Source: Molanna angustata | Lineage: Eukaryota; Arthropoda; Insecta; Trichoptera; Molannidae | Assembly (NCBI GenBank): GCA_963576475.1 | Contig: OY754980.1 | Location: 6,605,018-6,669,017, forward strand | Reading direction: 5' to 3' | DNA: 64,000 nt | In this document: positions 23,680-35,462 of the stretch, one piece after another | Numbering within the stretch: position 1 is the first letter of the stretch | How the letters are laid out: the number at the start of each line of letters is the position of its first letter | Position numbers and translations under genes: made by a program | Notes under the pieces: model-generated | Databases searched by the model: none | The model's input: only the letters and a program-made list of their open reading frames with translations | What the model was told of the DNA's origin: nothing

Positions 23680-24475
23680 AGGTTGGGATTGTAACGCAAT
23701 GAACATTGGCTTTGTCTTTGTGTGTGTGTGGGTGTATTGAGATGAGAAGAGTAGAGGGAAGAATAGTGTAGAAGGGTAAATTTGCATAAACATGGCGAAA
23801 CATAAATCGGAACGAGCGCTCAACTGTCGGGAAGAAGGGTCAAGAATCACTGGGTGATCACAATATTTCCAAAATCACATATTTTTTAAATATCTTTTTT
23901 TATGACACTCATGAATAGCTTGTATATAAATATTGTAGATATATAAAATCTAGAATCGATTTTTTTCGGGGATTGGCAATAACTACATAAGTCCCTAATA
24001 TATTTTTATACGTAAAATAAGTATTTTGAGAAAATTTTGTAAAAATACATAGGTTGATGACAGAGAGAAAAATGAAAACAAAATTGATCAAGATTTTTAA
24101 ACGAAATAATGATTTTTATTCTATAAATCTTAAAGATTTCTAATGTTTTCAGTTTATAATATATTGTATGTATTAAACCTATTTGTACTAATTTATTTTG
24201 TATGTAATTGTAAAAGGCTATTTAGCCGTTGATGGAAGTAATAAATAAATAAAGAAATAAATATAAATAAATAAATAATAAAAGAGATTTTTGGCATATC
24301 ATTTGAAATAAGTAGCAATAGTCTCAGGCAACTTTACTTATTAATATCCTCAAACCTCCACAATGAATAGAAAAATACTTAATAAAAAATAATTCTATTT
24401 TTGAATTTCTTTTGTTTCTCAGCGTATGATTAAAAGTCTGAATGGATAATAGTATTTTGACAAACATTATATCTC
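23680..24475. other. No supported gene
   Basis: AT-rich DNA with an AATA-rich microsatellite at about 24240-24285. No coding feature. Confidence 0.5.
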
Positions 24476-24477
24476 AA

Positions 24478-24835
24478 TAGATACGAAGTTGGAATATATA
24501 AATTATATGAGAAATGGGAAATTACTTTCACTTTCGGGGTTTGCGCCTTTCATCGGCTGGTTTAAGTGATTACTTTTAAGTGTTTGCTCAACGTTCGCCA
24601 TTTTTATGCATTTTTATAACTCACCAAATCAATTTTTGAAAATTCTAAATTTATTAGAAGTAGGTATATTTTGAATAGTATATTTCAAACACTTCAGCCT
24701 TAATTTTCAAACAAAACAAAAGTTTCAAATAAAATTAGCCTAAAACACCATCGCCATCTATGAAATGACAATGAAGTTTTTTTTCTAACGCCATCTGTTA
24801 AGAAAGTTCCGCGTTTTTTCTTGGAGTCTGTGAAA
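24478..24835 (+). repeat. Diverged single-arm relative of the foldback element
   Basis: ATCTCAATAGATACGAAGTTGGAATAT, TTCATCGGCTGGTTTA and AACGTTCGCC follow the order of the arm of the 7.4-kb foldback element, but the complementary arm is absent. The sequence continues with ACCATCGCCATCTATGAA and TAACGCCATCTGTTAAGAAA, which also follow the arm at 43996-44260. The palindromic copies may thus derive from a longer, non-palindromic parent family. Confidence 0.6.
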
Positions 24836-24839
24836 TCCG

Positions 24840-25305
24840 ACCTTCCCAGGGGAATACGGATGAGAGAATCGCTCCCGTAAGACTACTGGTGGTTGGTGGA
24901 TGTGACAGGGTGTTGGGAGGGGGACAAATTAAATAGGGGGTTAAGGGTTGGGGGCGGGGGTTAGGGGTTGCCAAACCCCCCCGGTTGTACAGTTCGGGGG
25001 TACTGGGAACAACAACCGCGAGTGAATTTGCACGGACAATTTGTGACTGTGGCTCCTTCCATCTTTGCTAACTTAACAATGGAGATATTTACCCAACAAC
25101 ACGGCATTAGCGTAGGTATAGGTACGTCTACATTACTTTCAACAATAAGACAAATTAAATGTAAACACCTCAGTAACTTCCGACCCTATAAATTTAAACT
25201 GTAAGCTCAAAAATAAAAAGATTCGCAGATATTTTATAAATATCCTTCTAAGTAGATTCTCATATTTTGTTTATTATTATATACCTACAGTTATTTTTTT
25301 TATAT
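24840..25305. other. GC-rich patch, no gene assigned
   Basis: A G-rich run at 24895-24980 precedes a short open frame (24968-25204). It has no motif or splice context that I can support, so I leave it as unassigned sequence. Confidence 0.4.
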
Positions 25306-25309
25306 CTGT

Positions 25310-25490
25310 GTCCTGACACAAAGGTCCCGGGTTTGATTCCAGGTGGAGAAACTATTTCTCTGTGTTTTCAGCCTGAATTTGTAAGACGATAAATATCAGT
25401 AGTCTCCAAAATATGGCAACTTGTTATTGGGTGCGTGTTAAATTAATATTTTACATAGTAGGTACCTACCTGTTAGCTTTCCGATGTTAT
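25310..25490 (+). repeat. tRNA-derived SINE, family 2, uninterrupted tail
   Basis: A B-box-like GGGTTTGATTCC, GGTGGAGA, TGTGTTTTCAGCCTG, GACGATAAATATC, GGCAACTTGTTATT and GTAGGTACCTACCTGTTAG follow the same order as the SINE at 7272-7860 but without the foldback insertion. It therefore serves as the empty-site reference for that insertion. The 5' half of the tRNA-like head is missing or too diverged. Confidence 0.7.
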
Positions 25491-25561
25491 AATATTTATC
25501 AGTATTAACGGCTTCATTCGGAACAATTTCATAATCTTTATTACCTATGTTTTCTTCTTTC

Positions 25562-25749
25562 CAGGGGGGCAAGTCTGGTCAGACCGGCGAAATCAAAACC
25601 CTAGTGATTACCCATATTATGGATATAATTATTATATGGAGTTCTATGGCATCTAAAGATATTGTAGAACTCCATATTATAATTATATCCATGATATGGG
25701 TAATCGCGAGGGTTTTGATTTCGCCGGTTGTATCAGACTTGCCCCCCTG
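25562..25749. mobile_element. Palindromic MITE-like element
   Basis: CAGGGGGGCAAGTCTG at the left end has an exact reverse complement at the right end, and the arms continue to pair (GCGAAATCAAAACCCT with AGGGTTTTGATTTCGC, and beyond) almost to a centre near 25657. Length is 188 bp with no coding capacity. CAGGGG termini suggest hAT-type mobilisation, but I see no 8-bp target duplication (CTTCTTTC versus ATCTCGAT), so the class is unproven. Confidence 0.7.
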
Positions 25750-25754
25750 ATCTC

Positions 25755-27900
25755 GATCGACTGAGGATAATGGCTACACTCATGAGCAGATCGAAGGGTT
25801 TCGGTGAATGAATATTCTGTAGCAGAATTTACAGAACGTTCCATTCGTTCCAACGAGTCAATGTGCGACCACTAGATCTTCTGGAGCTTCTCAAAATTAT
25901 CAAATTATCGGGAGCCCTTCTGGAAATTTATGGCTTAGCTATTATTAATTAATGGTAATTATTTTTTTTTCATACTAATTGTATATTTATATTTTCAATG
26001 TCTTTTATATGAGACCATGGCGATAGAGGTTTGCAATGGGGAAAGTTTACAGAGGTGAAGCTTAAGCAATTGTATTTCATTGGATGTGCTTTAAATAATG
26101 TGAATTGTGATGAAAAAATTGTTTCATGCGTTGCAAACTTAAATCTTTTTATGAAAATAAAGGGCGATATTGTACGTCAACTGTAACATTAATTATACAG
26201 CTGATTTTCAGATAGTATTACGTCAACTGTCAAAATAATATAAAATGGTGTGTGGATAAGAATTTTGAATTCAGAAGCTTCTTGAAAACCATTAAGTTAG
26301 GAGCTTCTCATAAACCATTGGGTAATAGTTATACAGCTGAACTGCGTGAATTGTGAACGAGTAAGTGTAGGAGGATGTGTGGTGTATTGATATTGAGAGT
26401 GTATGTACTATGGGCGAAAGATGGGCGAATTTCTCCTTGAGGTACTTTATAGATGTGAGAGGGTTTGATAAAGTTAGGAAAGAACATGGGAATTTCTTCG
26501 ATCTCGGATTTTGAGACTCTTCAACTATTTCCTGCTTTCAGACACGTGATCAAACATTTTTAGTCCAAACACAAACTGTTGCGTATTGGCAAATTATCAG
26601 AAATCATATATTATTTTGTAAGACAAATACATTGATTGCGTCACAAATACTGATATATCGTGGCATTTATTGCTGTTGGCGATATGACAAAGAAACATAT
26701 TTCATAATTCTCTTTGTTTACATTTTGTCCAATTTCTAAATAACTGAAATATAGTAAGTAGGGTTTCCTATTTTCGAGATTAAAATAATTTATATGAATA
26801 TCTTACCTATATAATTAGCATATATCACGGACACACGACATGAGTAGAATCATAACGGATGATATACATATATATTATTTGTCCTTATACCCAAACAGTA
26901 AATACTAATATGTTGATGAAACAATAAGAATATTTTAATTTGTAGTTTTGAAAATTTCGTACAATTGCTATGATACTATTAGTTGTCAAAACTACGACGG
27001 ACGTTGACAAAAAGAGTACGGACAGAGTTATTGAATGCGGTAGAGCGAGTTAGAAGTACTTCGATTCTTTCCAAATAATATAATTAAAAAAAATATTGTA
27101 TCGCGTTGTTTCCAGTGTCTAATTATTATTGAGTAGGTACCTATCTAACCAATAGACCTGTCATTACAGTACAATATTCATTCTCATCCAAACGTGCCAC
27201 AGTCCCTTTAAAACAAATCCATTTTGTGGCAGAATACCTACATGGGTACTTCAATATTCAACATTGGTATTTCAGTCACAAGTAGATAAAGAAAAACATT
27301 TAGAAAGGTCATCGACTTTCACTGTGTTTCATGACAACAATAATGCTTTATTCATATTGTGATACCCATAAATGTTCTTGACAACATGACTGTACATTGA
27401 CCTCTATATGTCAAAACGTAGAGTATATAATGAAGACAACAGCTGATCTCACAACTTTTTACCTCTCTAAATTCTTTCGTGAAACATCATCTTGTGATAA
27501 TTGTTTTTCTGTTTATATAGAATCGTGTTTGTGCTTAATACATCAATTTGTAAGTTTCTCTTGATTGTTATTTCTTATCTATCTCTACTCTTTATCATCA
27601 TTCTCACCTACCTATTTTCTCTAGTACTAATTTGTATTAAAATAATAATAGGTGAAATCACCCTCAGTGAAATACGCTCACTCTGACTGATGTGACTTTG
27701 TTGGAACTTCAGCAATACTAAATAGAGTTCACACTCTTTTTAGTGAACAGAATCTGTTCTGGTGACCTCTCTTCCAACACGTCACAAAAAGGAGTTCAAT
27801 CGGATACTAAACATTTAAATTCCCTTCTGGAGTCAATATCTAATACCTAGAACCCAACTGAGGCTTCTAATATTTACACATTGGCAATCTCTCAGATTTT
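25755..27900. other. No supported gene
   Basis: Two kilobases of AT-rich DNA with only short frames. Duplicated words such as TTATACAGCTGA (26195 and 26330) and GAAAACCATTAAG/CATAAACCATTGGG hint at an old repeat, but nothing can be delimited. Confidence 0.45.
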
Positions 27901-27904
27901 GCTT

Positions 27905-28335
27905 TAATTTATTTATCGAATCATAGACATCTACTTCGATCTGCTGAACGTACAACACTATCCATCCCTACCCATAACACAGAGTTTTTCAGCTCGTCGC
28001 TATAAGTAAATTCAGCAAGACTATGGAATTATCTAAGATAGGATATTACGTCGTCTCACTCACTTTGTATTTTCAAGAAATAACTAAAGAAGGAATATTT
28101 ATCCCTAAACACCTGATCCCTATTTCCTGTCCTTGCTCCTTCCTAATCCTTTTTTTTGCGGAGAAGTGCGTTTTTTTACTATTTATTTTTATCTTGGTGT
28201 AATATATTTATCTTATTGTATGTTTCTTGATTTTTGTAATAATATATCTGCTGTTGAACATAATAAAATCTTGTCAAGCTTTGTAATCTGGTTGGCTGGA
28301 AGAAATTTCCTAATGCCAATAAGCCCGTCCGTAAA
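27905..28335 (+). pseudogene. CR1/L2-like LINE 3' end
   Basis: This is a decayed copy of the LINE at 55377-56250. It retains CTTCGATCTGCTGAACGTACAACACTATCC, the downstream ACTATGGAATTATCTAAG region and GAAGGAATATTTATCCCTAAACACCTGAT. It ends with the 3' tail TGGCTGGAAGAAATT...AATGCCAATAAGCCCG. Frameshifts and stops break the frame. Confidence 0.7.
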
Positions 28336-28339
28336 ATAA

Positions 28340-28865
28340 ATAAAATATTTCATCCTGTATAGAATGTTCTATCAGTTGCTATGTTTGGGGAAATAAATGT
28401 CATCAATAATACGAAAGAATATATATGATCGCCACATACTTTCTATCTTGACACACATTCATTTTGAAGTAGTTATTTCATATGATAGATATTTTATATG
28501 AAGTTTATAATATATTAATAATGTAAAAATTTTAATTCCGTGAATATTTCACGGGAAGTAACAAATTTGTATAGGTATCATATTAGATATGATGAATATA
28601 TGTATTATGTAATATGAAGTTTGAATGGAATTAACAATGATGAAATGTCACTCATAATTATTTTGGGTCTATAAATTATTCAAAATTGTGATGTTTTTCG
28701 TTCTAGATTATAACAATATATCTTAATAATAATGTTTAACTATTTGTATAGAAACCAACTGTACAATTTAAATTTTAAAATTAAAATTATTCAAACTTAA
28801 TTTAATGTTTAACAGGTAAACTAATTTCTTCCTTAAAAGTAAATACAACTACTTCACGTACAACT
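28340..28865. other. No supported feature
   Basis: AT-rich sequence with no repeat partner or coding signal that I can support. Confidence 0.5.
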
Positions 28866-28867
28866 TT

Positions 28868-28978
28868 ATACATTCCCAAAATTAAGCATGCTATACTCGA
28901 ACAAAATCGGTCGAGGCATGAGGGGTTCGAACTCTCCATCACCGAATTACAATGCGGTGCCCACTCTGTTGGTCATAG
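28868..28978 (-). repeat. tRNA-derived SINE, family 1, partial
   Basis: On the minus strand a degenerate B box (GAGAGTTCGAACCCC) is followed by the GATTTTGTTCG tail and an AATTTTGGGAATGTATAAAG segment matching family 1. The head is diverged. Confidence 0.55.
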
Positions 28979-29184
28979 TGATGAGTAAAAATAATTATAG
29001 CGCCGTTTTGTGATACAGATACCATACTATTCGTTGATCCACTAATAGTTGGATCTACGAAACAAAACATTAGTCTATGAAACAAAGAATTAGTTGGATC
29101 TTCGAAACAAAGCAATATACAGACGGAAGCCTGTTCACAGTTACAGAAGATGAGAAAGACTTTGAAATTCCACTTCATTAGTTT

Positions 29185-29620
29185 TTTTATGCCTTTTTGT
29201 ATACCGACAGGGGCAGGCTAGGAGCAAACCATGTTTATTATAAATTTAAGAAAATCTTCAGCCAAATAAGTGAACAAAAAGCTTAATGGTAAGTTATATG
29301 GAATTTAGTTAGTCGAGTCACAAATATAAGTAAGAAGTACCTACAATTCAACATCCGGAAATGGTGAGGCGAAAGGAAATCCAGTTCTATAAGTCACTCA
29401 GTAAGTTCTACTACAGTTATACCAAGTATCTATACAAGTAGAACCTTACAGTGGCATGGTATACAGTGGTGGCGGTTATATTCACTTCAGGAAATTGCTT
29501 CCATTATTACTGGGGACTCGATTTTCATCCATTGTTTGTTTTGTTCGCATAATAATATATGACTTATACTAGAGTATCTTAGATTGTGTGTTAAAAATCA
29601 AATTTGGTCATTTTTTTTTC
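29185..29620. other. No supported feature
   Basis: No repeat partner or coding signal. At 29040-29115 the phrase TAGTTGGATCT.CGAAACAAA is repeated with variation, a short local duplication. Confidence 0.45.
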
Positions 29621-29624
29621 AATT

Positions 29625-29850
29625 CATTTATACCGTCACGGCATATCCTAAAATATGGGGTAATCAGCGACAGGTGTGTTGGTGTGCATTGCCGTATAAA
29701 AGGGAGCACAACACACGCGTATATATCCACACACCAGTCTCTTCTCACCTAAAAAGACACATAATTCGGAATGGATGCTGAACCTCATTGCTGAACTATG
29801 TATTTTCGATTATTCGGCTTTTACGGGATACTCGGAAACAATAATATAAA
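29625..29850 (+). repeat. Dispersed repeat family 3, long copy
   Basis: TATGGGGTAATCAGCGACAGG, CACAACACACGCG and ATGCTGAACCTCATTGCTGAACTATG are shared with the copies at 8932-9031, 22425-22525 and 54640-54800. It is the longest copy and ends with a CTTTTACGGGATACTCGGAAA segment also seen, altered, near 22530-22560. Confidence 0.6.
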
Positions 29851-29954
29851 TAGTGGAAGCACTATTCTAAGAAGGTGCCTAACAGATATTTAAAAATAAA
29901 ATATCTGATTAACGTAATAGGTGCAATTATGGTCTAATAAAGCACAAAAGGTCC

Positions 29955-30429
29955 AAAATGCTAACAAGAAAAACAAAAATCCAGATTTATAAAACTCTTC
30001 TCAGACCTGTCGTAGTGTATGGAGCTGAGCTGGGTCTTAACTAAAAGAGACGAAAATAGCCTCTTGATTTTTTAAAGGAAAATCCTGATGTGAATGATAA
30101 TGGACTTTGGAGGATTCGATGTAATCACGAACTAGAGGCATTATATTATGACGAACCCAACATTGTACATAGTCATAATATTACGTAGACTGCAGTGGTT
30201 GGGATATATCAGCCGGATGAATGATGATTGTATCCCCAAAAAAGTTCTTAACACCAATCCGGAGGGCAGAAGAAGTAGAGGCAGGCCCAAGCTAAGATGG
30301 CTGGATGACACAGAAGACGACATAAGAGAGATCGCAATAACAAACTGGAGGAGAGCAACGGAGGACAGGGACGGTTGGAGAAGGATTCTCGAGGAGGCCA
30401 GGGCCAACACAGTGCTGAAGCACCAATGA
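29955..30429 (+). pseudogene. LINE pol C-terminal fragment
   Basis: The upstream part reads KIQIYKTLLRPVVVYGAE, the conserved end of the LINE reverse-transcriptase connection region. After damaged sequence, an open frame (30148-30429) reads LRRLQWLGYISRMNDD, GRRSRGRPKLRWLDD, NWRRATEDRDGWRRILEEA. This is the typical C-terminus of RTE/Jockey-like LINEs. It ends in GATGATTGATG-type sequence like the copies at 31.0 and 36.5 kb. Catalytic domains are missing. Confidence 0.85.
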
Positions 30430-31000
30430 CGATGATTGATGTTTGATTGTTTTATTGATTGAGTGTTTTATTTCAAACATAATTTCAATCACTATGTATC
30501 ATACCACAAGTAAATATATTTAAATTGGAATAAATCCTCAATTTCAAAGTTGAAATGAAATAACTGTACTAGAAGTAGTTGGTTGACATTTCAATCTTTG
30601 TTGGGACCGAATTAGACGAATATCTCGATTCCTGTCCTTTGAATACATTTCCTCCCTCTCAAATCGATTACATTTACATTTACCCACTATCTTAGTAATG
30701 TAATTGTTAATTACATTAAATTAAATATATTATGTTAGTTATCTATATATTAATAAGTGAAGCTAAAACTTCGAACCCTTCTTTAAGTAAACTGTGCGAT
30801 TCCCACATTTGGCATGGTTAAAGTTTATATGGAAGAGTGCAGAAAACCAATATTTATAAATTGTACAATACACACATACTACTTTTATTTTTATAGAATT
30901 GGTAGGTGCCATGTTTACAACCTCCATTTCAATTTAATCATCCTACTAGTATAATCATATCTCCAGCTCCGTAATATTAATTTAAATACACTATAAATTC
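30430..31000. other. No supported feature
   Basis: AT-rich DNA between two related LINE tails, without coding or structural features I can support. Confidence 0.5.
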
Positions 31001-31002
31001 CG

Positions 31003-31175
31003 GTAGAAGAAGCGTAGGGAGACCTAAGCTACGATGGTTGGACGGCGTTGTCGCGGATTGTCGGGCTATGGGGCAGCAGAACTGGAAAGTGGCAGCCAAC
31101 AATAGAGCAGTTTGGAGAAGATTCTTGGAGGCAGCTAGGACCCATCAAGGGTTGTAACGCTGAGGATGATGATGA
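31003..31175 (+). pseudogene. LINE pol C-terminal fragment
   Basis: The frame reads GRRSVGRPKLRWLDGVVAD and MGQQNWKVAANNRAVWRR, then LEAARTHQGL, followed by GATGATGATGATGAT. Same family as 29955-30429 and nearly the same as 36440-36562, so this is a recurrent short 3' truncation. Confidence 0.8.
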
Positions 31176-31499
31176 TGATAAATTCTTACACTCACACACT
31201 CGCGCAATTTTACTTTTTCTAATATTCAGTTTTATCCATACATAATATTATATATACACATTTTTTTTGTTCTTGTTTGAGGCCGCTTGCCAATGGAGAT
31301 AGAACAATTGCACTACTTAGTTAATATGAATTTGACTGTGTATTTACTTATAAACCTATTTTCGTGGGTTCAGGTACTTATCGAAATACTGAAATTATTT
31401 GCGTACTAGCTTTTATGTCCCGCCGTTGGCCAAGAATGTAAAATTGAAAGAAAAAGCAATCGTTTTTATAATATTGTCACCCAATTATTTTGCAATATC

Positions 31500-32530
31500 G
31501 GACTATGAAAAGTGGTTTGAAATTTGATTGAGTTTAAGCATTGTAAAATGTTCAAGTGATGGCCACAACCCATTCTTTTTTATGTATTGCTATAAAGTGT
31601 GAATGAAGTATAATATACAATTTCTGCACGCATGGACTATGCGAAATGGTTTTAAATATATGACTGTTTATCAACGTTGTAAAGAGATTGGTTTGGCCAC
31701 AACCCCCATTTTTAAATATTATCATCGAAAACAAATTGTAATATGACCTATTGAAAATTTAGTAATTTTGGATGTTGGAATGTGGTTAAAATTTGATTAA
31801 ATCATGTACCGAAAAGATCTAGCGTTGGTCACATCCCATTCGTTTTTATATTTTTTCATCAAGTGTGCATTATATTTTTGCACAATTAGACTGATAGACT
31901 TAAAATTGACACAAAAGTCTACATTAACGAAGAAGAAGACTTAAACTATAGTAAATAGTTTTTAATTTGAATATAAACGTTGTGAAGAGTTCAGTTATGG
32001 CCACAACCCCCATTCTTTAAATATCGTCAACGAAATCAAATATGAAGGTGTTGAAAATTATTCAAAATAGGATGATATAAATGGTTTAAATTTGATTAAA
32101 CAAAAGTATTGAAAAGATTCTAGTGCAGGTTACATCGTCACATCCCACATCCCATTCGTTTTTACATATGTATTTTCATCAAGTGTGTATATCGTTAATA
32201 ATATTTCTGCACAATAGACTATTAGACTTAAAACTAACCCAAAAGTCTAAATAAAAAAGAGAAGAATAAGTATAAGAATTAGTTTGTATAAAAACTATCC
32301 CAATGGTCTACATAAAATAAGAAAACATACACAAAATAGAAGAATTAGACTATTGGAAATAGATTGTATAAAAACTGACTAAAAGGTCTTCATAAAAAAA
32401 AAGAAGATTAATCTATAGGAAATAGTTTTGTATAAAATTCACCAAAGAAAACGAAGAAAAAGACTAAAGGAAATAGTTTGTGTAAAAACTGTAAAGTCTA
32501 CATAAAATTAAGAAGAAAAAGAATAAGACT
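31500..32530. repeat. Diverged tandem repeats
   Basis: The phrases GGCCACAACCC(CC)ATTCTTT, TTAAAATTTGATTAAA and CATCAAGTGTG recur in order at roughly 290-bp spacing from 31500 to 32200. From about 32215 to 32530 a shorter unit with AAAAGTCTACATAAAA, AAGAAGAA and GGAAATAGTTTGTATAAAAACT repeats about every 70-80 bp. These arrays are degenerate and non-coding. Confidence 0.6.
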
Positions 32531-32710
32531 CCATGAACCGTCGCTTCAGACCCTTCAGTACCTCCCGTCCCTTCAACCCATCATTACGTCTCTTCCAATC
32601 AGGCCCTTCAGTACCTCCCGTCCCTTCAGGCCCTTTTATACCTCCCATCCCTTCAGGCCCTTTAGTGCATCCCTTACCTTCATTACATCCCGTCCCTTCA
32701 GTCGCTTAAG
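32530..32710. repeat. CCCTTCAGTACCTCCCGT minisatellite
   Basis: Imperfect units of about 25-30 bp containing CCTCCCGTCCCTTCAGGCCC are repeated roughly six times. The reverse-complement type of unit (GGGACGGGAGACACTGAAG) forms a separate array at 34140-34375, so the two minisatellites face each other about 1.4 kb apart. Confidence 0.75.
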
Positions 32711-32713
32711 AAA

Positions 32714-33590
32714 TGTTTAAATCCAGAAACCATCCTGGAAGAACCGCGAAGAGATGAAAGGACCTTCTTTTCCCAGCATACTCCACCTTCAAAGGTAAAA
32801 TGACTAAATACACGAAGAAGAAGAAGAAAAAAGTTTAAATCCAGGTACCTGCGAAGATATGGAAGGAAAATTGGACCTTCTTCTCCCAGGATAGTCCACC
32901 TTCATAGGTAAAATGACCAAATACACGATTAAGAAGAAGAAGAAGAAAAAAGTTTAAATCCAGAAATCTGCGAAGAGATGGAAGGACAGTTGGACCTTCT
33001 TCTCTCAGGATACTCCAACTTCATAGGTAAAATGACCAAATACACGACGAAGAAGAAGAAGAAAAGAAGAAGAAAGTTTAAATCCAGAAACCTGCGAAGA
33101 GTTGGAAGGAAAATTGGACCTTCTTCTCCCAGAATAGTTCATCTTCATAGGTTAGATGACCAAATACACGACGAAGAAAAAGAAGAAAAAAGTTTATATG
33201 CAGAACCCGTCCTGGAAGACCTGTGAAGAGATGGAAGGACAGTTGGACCTTCTTCTCCCAGAATACTCCAACTTCATATGTAAAATGAACAAATACACGA
33301 TGAAGAAGAAGAAGAAAAAAATTGCATCTAGAAACCTGCGAAGAGATAGAAGGAAAATTGGACCTACTTCTCCCAGAATAGTCCACCTTCATAGGTAAAA
33401 TGACCAAATACACGATGAAGAAGAAGAAAAAAGTTTAAATCCACAAACCGTCCTGGAAGACCTGCGAAGCGATGGAGGGACAGTCGGACCTTCTTTTCCC
33501 AGGATATTCCCCCTTCATAGGTAAAATGACCAAATACACGAAGAAGAAGAAGAATAAGAAAAAAGTTTAAATCCAGAAACCATCCCGGGC
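32714..33590. repeat. ~120-bp tandem array, seven units
   Basis: Units begin with AAGTTTAAATCCAGAAACC at about 32721, 32839, 32958, 33082, 33198, 33326, 33439 and 33570 (last partial), spacings 113-131 bp. Each holds GCGAAGAGATGGAAGGA, TTGGACCTTCTTCTCCCAG, CTTCATAGGTAAAATGACC and a GAAGAAGAA run. Some units have an extra CGTCCTGGAAGACC. Short frames in both directions are by-products of the repeat. Confidence 0.9.
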
Positions 33591-34045
33591 ATACGCTCGA
33601 TAATTCACCAAAGTTTCATTTTAATCGGACAAACGGTTTAGGAGTACATCGCATACATGCATAAATAAACAAATAAAATAATTTTCCGATAGAAAATCAG
33701 TATATTGTTGATTTGTAAGTAAATAGTAATAGGTAGGTACCTACCTACAACAATGTTCTAAATAAATTCGATTCATAACTAATTTTATTTGAATTCAGAA
33801 TCTTTCCGTTACCATAGTAACCATTCCAATACGTTAAAAATATCAAATGGTTTGAGACTTTTTTGAATATGTAGGTACCTACATTGGTTTGTTCGATGCC
33901 ATAAAAATGAAAATTGTCAGAAAAATCAAATATTATATACAAATTATGCAATTTTATTATGCCTATATCTTTACTAATAATTAACAGAATTTTACAATAT
34001 ACGTCTTAAAACTTGCCGTAATGTCTTGTGTTTCATTTTATTATT
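33591..34045. other. Possible transposon edge, no gene
   Basis: The last tandem unit runs into CCATCCCGGGCATACGCTCG and TTTCATTTTAATCGGACAAACGGTTTAGGAG. This kind of phrase is common near the ends of non-autonomous insect transposons, and a related one lies inside the MITE at 41.27 kb. The remainder is AT-rich without features. Confidence 0.4.
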
Positions 34046-34047
34046 TC

Positions 34048-34140
34048 ACTAGCTGAGAAGCTTCGCTTCGCTCAGCTTCTAAGCTAGGGCTTGCAGCCGG
34101 CTTTTACCGCTGCGCGGTAAATGACCGCCTCCGGCGGTCC
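34048..34140. repeat. Cluster of three short hairpins
   Basis: Within 93 bp lie AGCTGAG...CTCAGCT (34051-34077), TTACCGC-TGC-GCGGTAA (34104-34120) and GACCGCC-TCC-GGCGGTC (34123-34139). The last two are perfect 7-bp stems with 3-base loops. This GC-rich block in AT-rich DNA abuts the 34140-34375 minisatellite. Terminal hairpins are a Helitron hallmark, but I cannot identify the required ends. Confidence 0.7.
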
Positions 34141-34376
34141 ATGGCACTGAGGGGTCTGAAGGTACTGAACGATCTGAAGGTACTGAGGGGTCTGAAGTTA
34201 CTGTCTGAAGGGATGAAAGATTCGGGAGGAAATGAAGAGGGGTATGAGGCATTGACGGAACGGGAGGTACAGAAGGACCTGAAGGGACGGGAGACACTGA
34301 AGAGACGGGTGGCATTGAGGGACAGGAGACATTAAAAGGACAGGAGGCACCGAAGGGACGGGAGACACTGAGGGAC
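34140..34376. repeat. GGTCTGAAGGTACTGAG minisatellite
   Basis: Tandem imperfect units (GAGGGGTCTGAAGGTACTGA, later GGGACGGGAGACACTGA) span about 235 bp and are complementary in type to the array at 32530-32710. Serine/proline-rich minus-strand frames here are repeat artefacts. Confidence 0.8.
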
Positions 34377-34379
34377 CAT

Positions 34380-35460
34380 TTTTAATTATACAGGCAATAC
34401 GAAGATTGCTGAGTTTCAACTAAATCGAACGCATATAATCCGCAAAGTGGTTAAAAAGGTTGCAAACCCTATTGTAGAAGTCAAACGAAACTTCTCTTTT
34501 AGTTTCTTAATTTGCGTTTCACAAACCATGACACGGAGCAAGCTTTATTTTTCGCTGCTGTGTTTGTCGCCTCCGCACAAAGACGTTATTCTTATAAAAT
34601 ATAAATTTACAAAATAACAAATTGTTTAATTTTAGAAAGATTGATATTTTAAACTCCTTGTAAATAAACATGTAATAAATATTAATATTTTTTCATGCAA
34701 CTCTCCAATAATAATATGTACTTTAAATCCTGGCAACACCGTGGTTGACATTTGACTTGACGTTTGACAAATGACCGATAAATTATGTTTGCAAACTCAA
34801 CATGTAGTCTAAATCTAAACTAAATGATATTACTTAAATGATCACCTATTGTGTGTTATGTGTATTTAGATTGTATAATTTTGTATGCTTAAATAAGGAT
34901 ATTCGCCTTTTCAGTTAATTTAGCAAGCATTCGCAGACTCTTATTTTAACTGCAGACATTAAAGCGGTACTATAGTTTGGTTATGGACATTTTATATTTA
35001 ATTCACCAGAATTTGATGTATTTCAGATTAGCATTACAGTAGCGAGATGTATTCTAAGTGCAATTTTTTTAATACTATAATTTATTTTGCCAACTGTAAC
35101 CACTAAAATATAAAATCATGTATGTTCTCTTCAGTGATAATTTTTTTTTCTTGTTTATGTTTACCTCCGTTTCACGATGAAACTTTATCTGTTACAGAAA
35201 CATATTATATTATTATGTTATATTTTTCAACTTGCAACTGACAGTATAGCCAATCAGCGGAGACTTCTAATTGGCTGTTAAATTATTATATTAGATGTAA
35301 TATATATACTGTTAATCTTCCAAAAATTTACAAACAAATAAATATAATAATTTTAGTCTAAATTTAATACTTAAACTTTGTCGTATGTCTGTTGAATAAC
35401 AAATGAGAACGTATGAGGCCGACTTAAAAATTATTTACCAGTTAAGACTAAAATCACTCT
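34380..35460. other. No supported gene
   Basis: AT-rich DNA. No exon or repeat with a partner in the window was found. Confidence 0.5.
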
Positions 35461-35462
35461 AA

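Noticed and set aside
24968..25204. Exon with weak likeness to a transmembrane protein (EQQPRVNLHGQFVTVA)
   Set aside because: Only a handful of matching residues, no splice sites or further similarity; chance likely.
32978..33413. Lysine-rich and phenylalanine-rich frames on both strands
   Set aside because: They follow the ~120-bp tandem array with GAAGAA runs.
34079..34419. Proline/valine/serine-rich minus-strand frames
   Set aside because: Translation of the 34140-34376 minisatellite.
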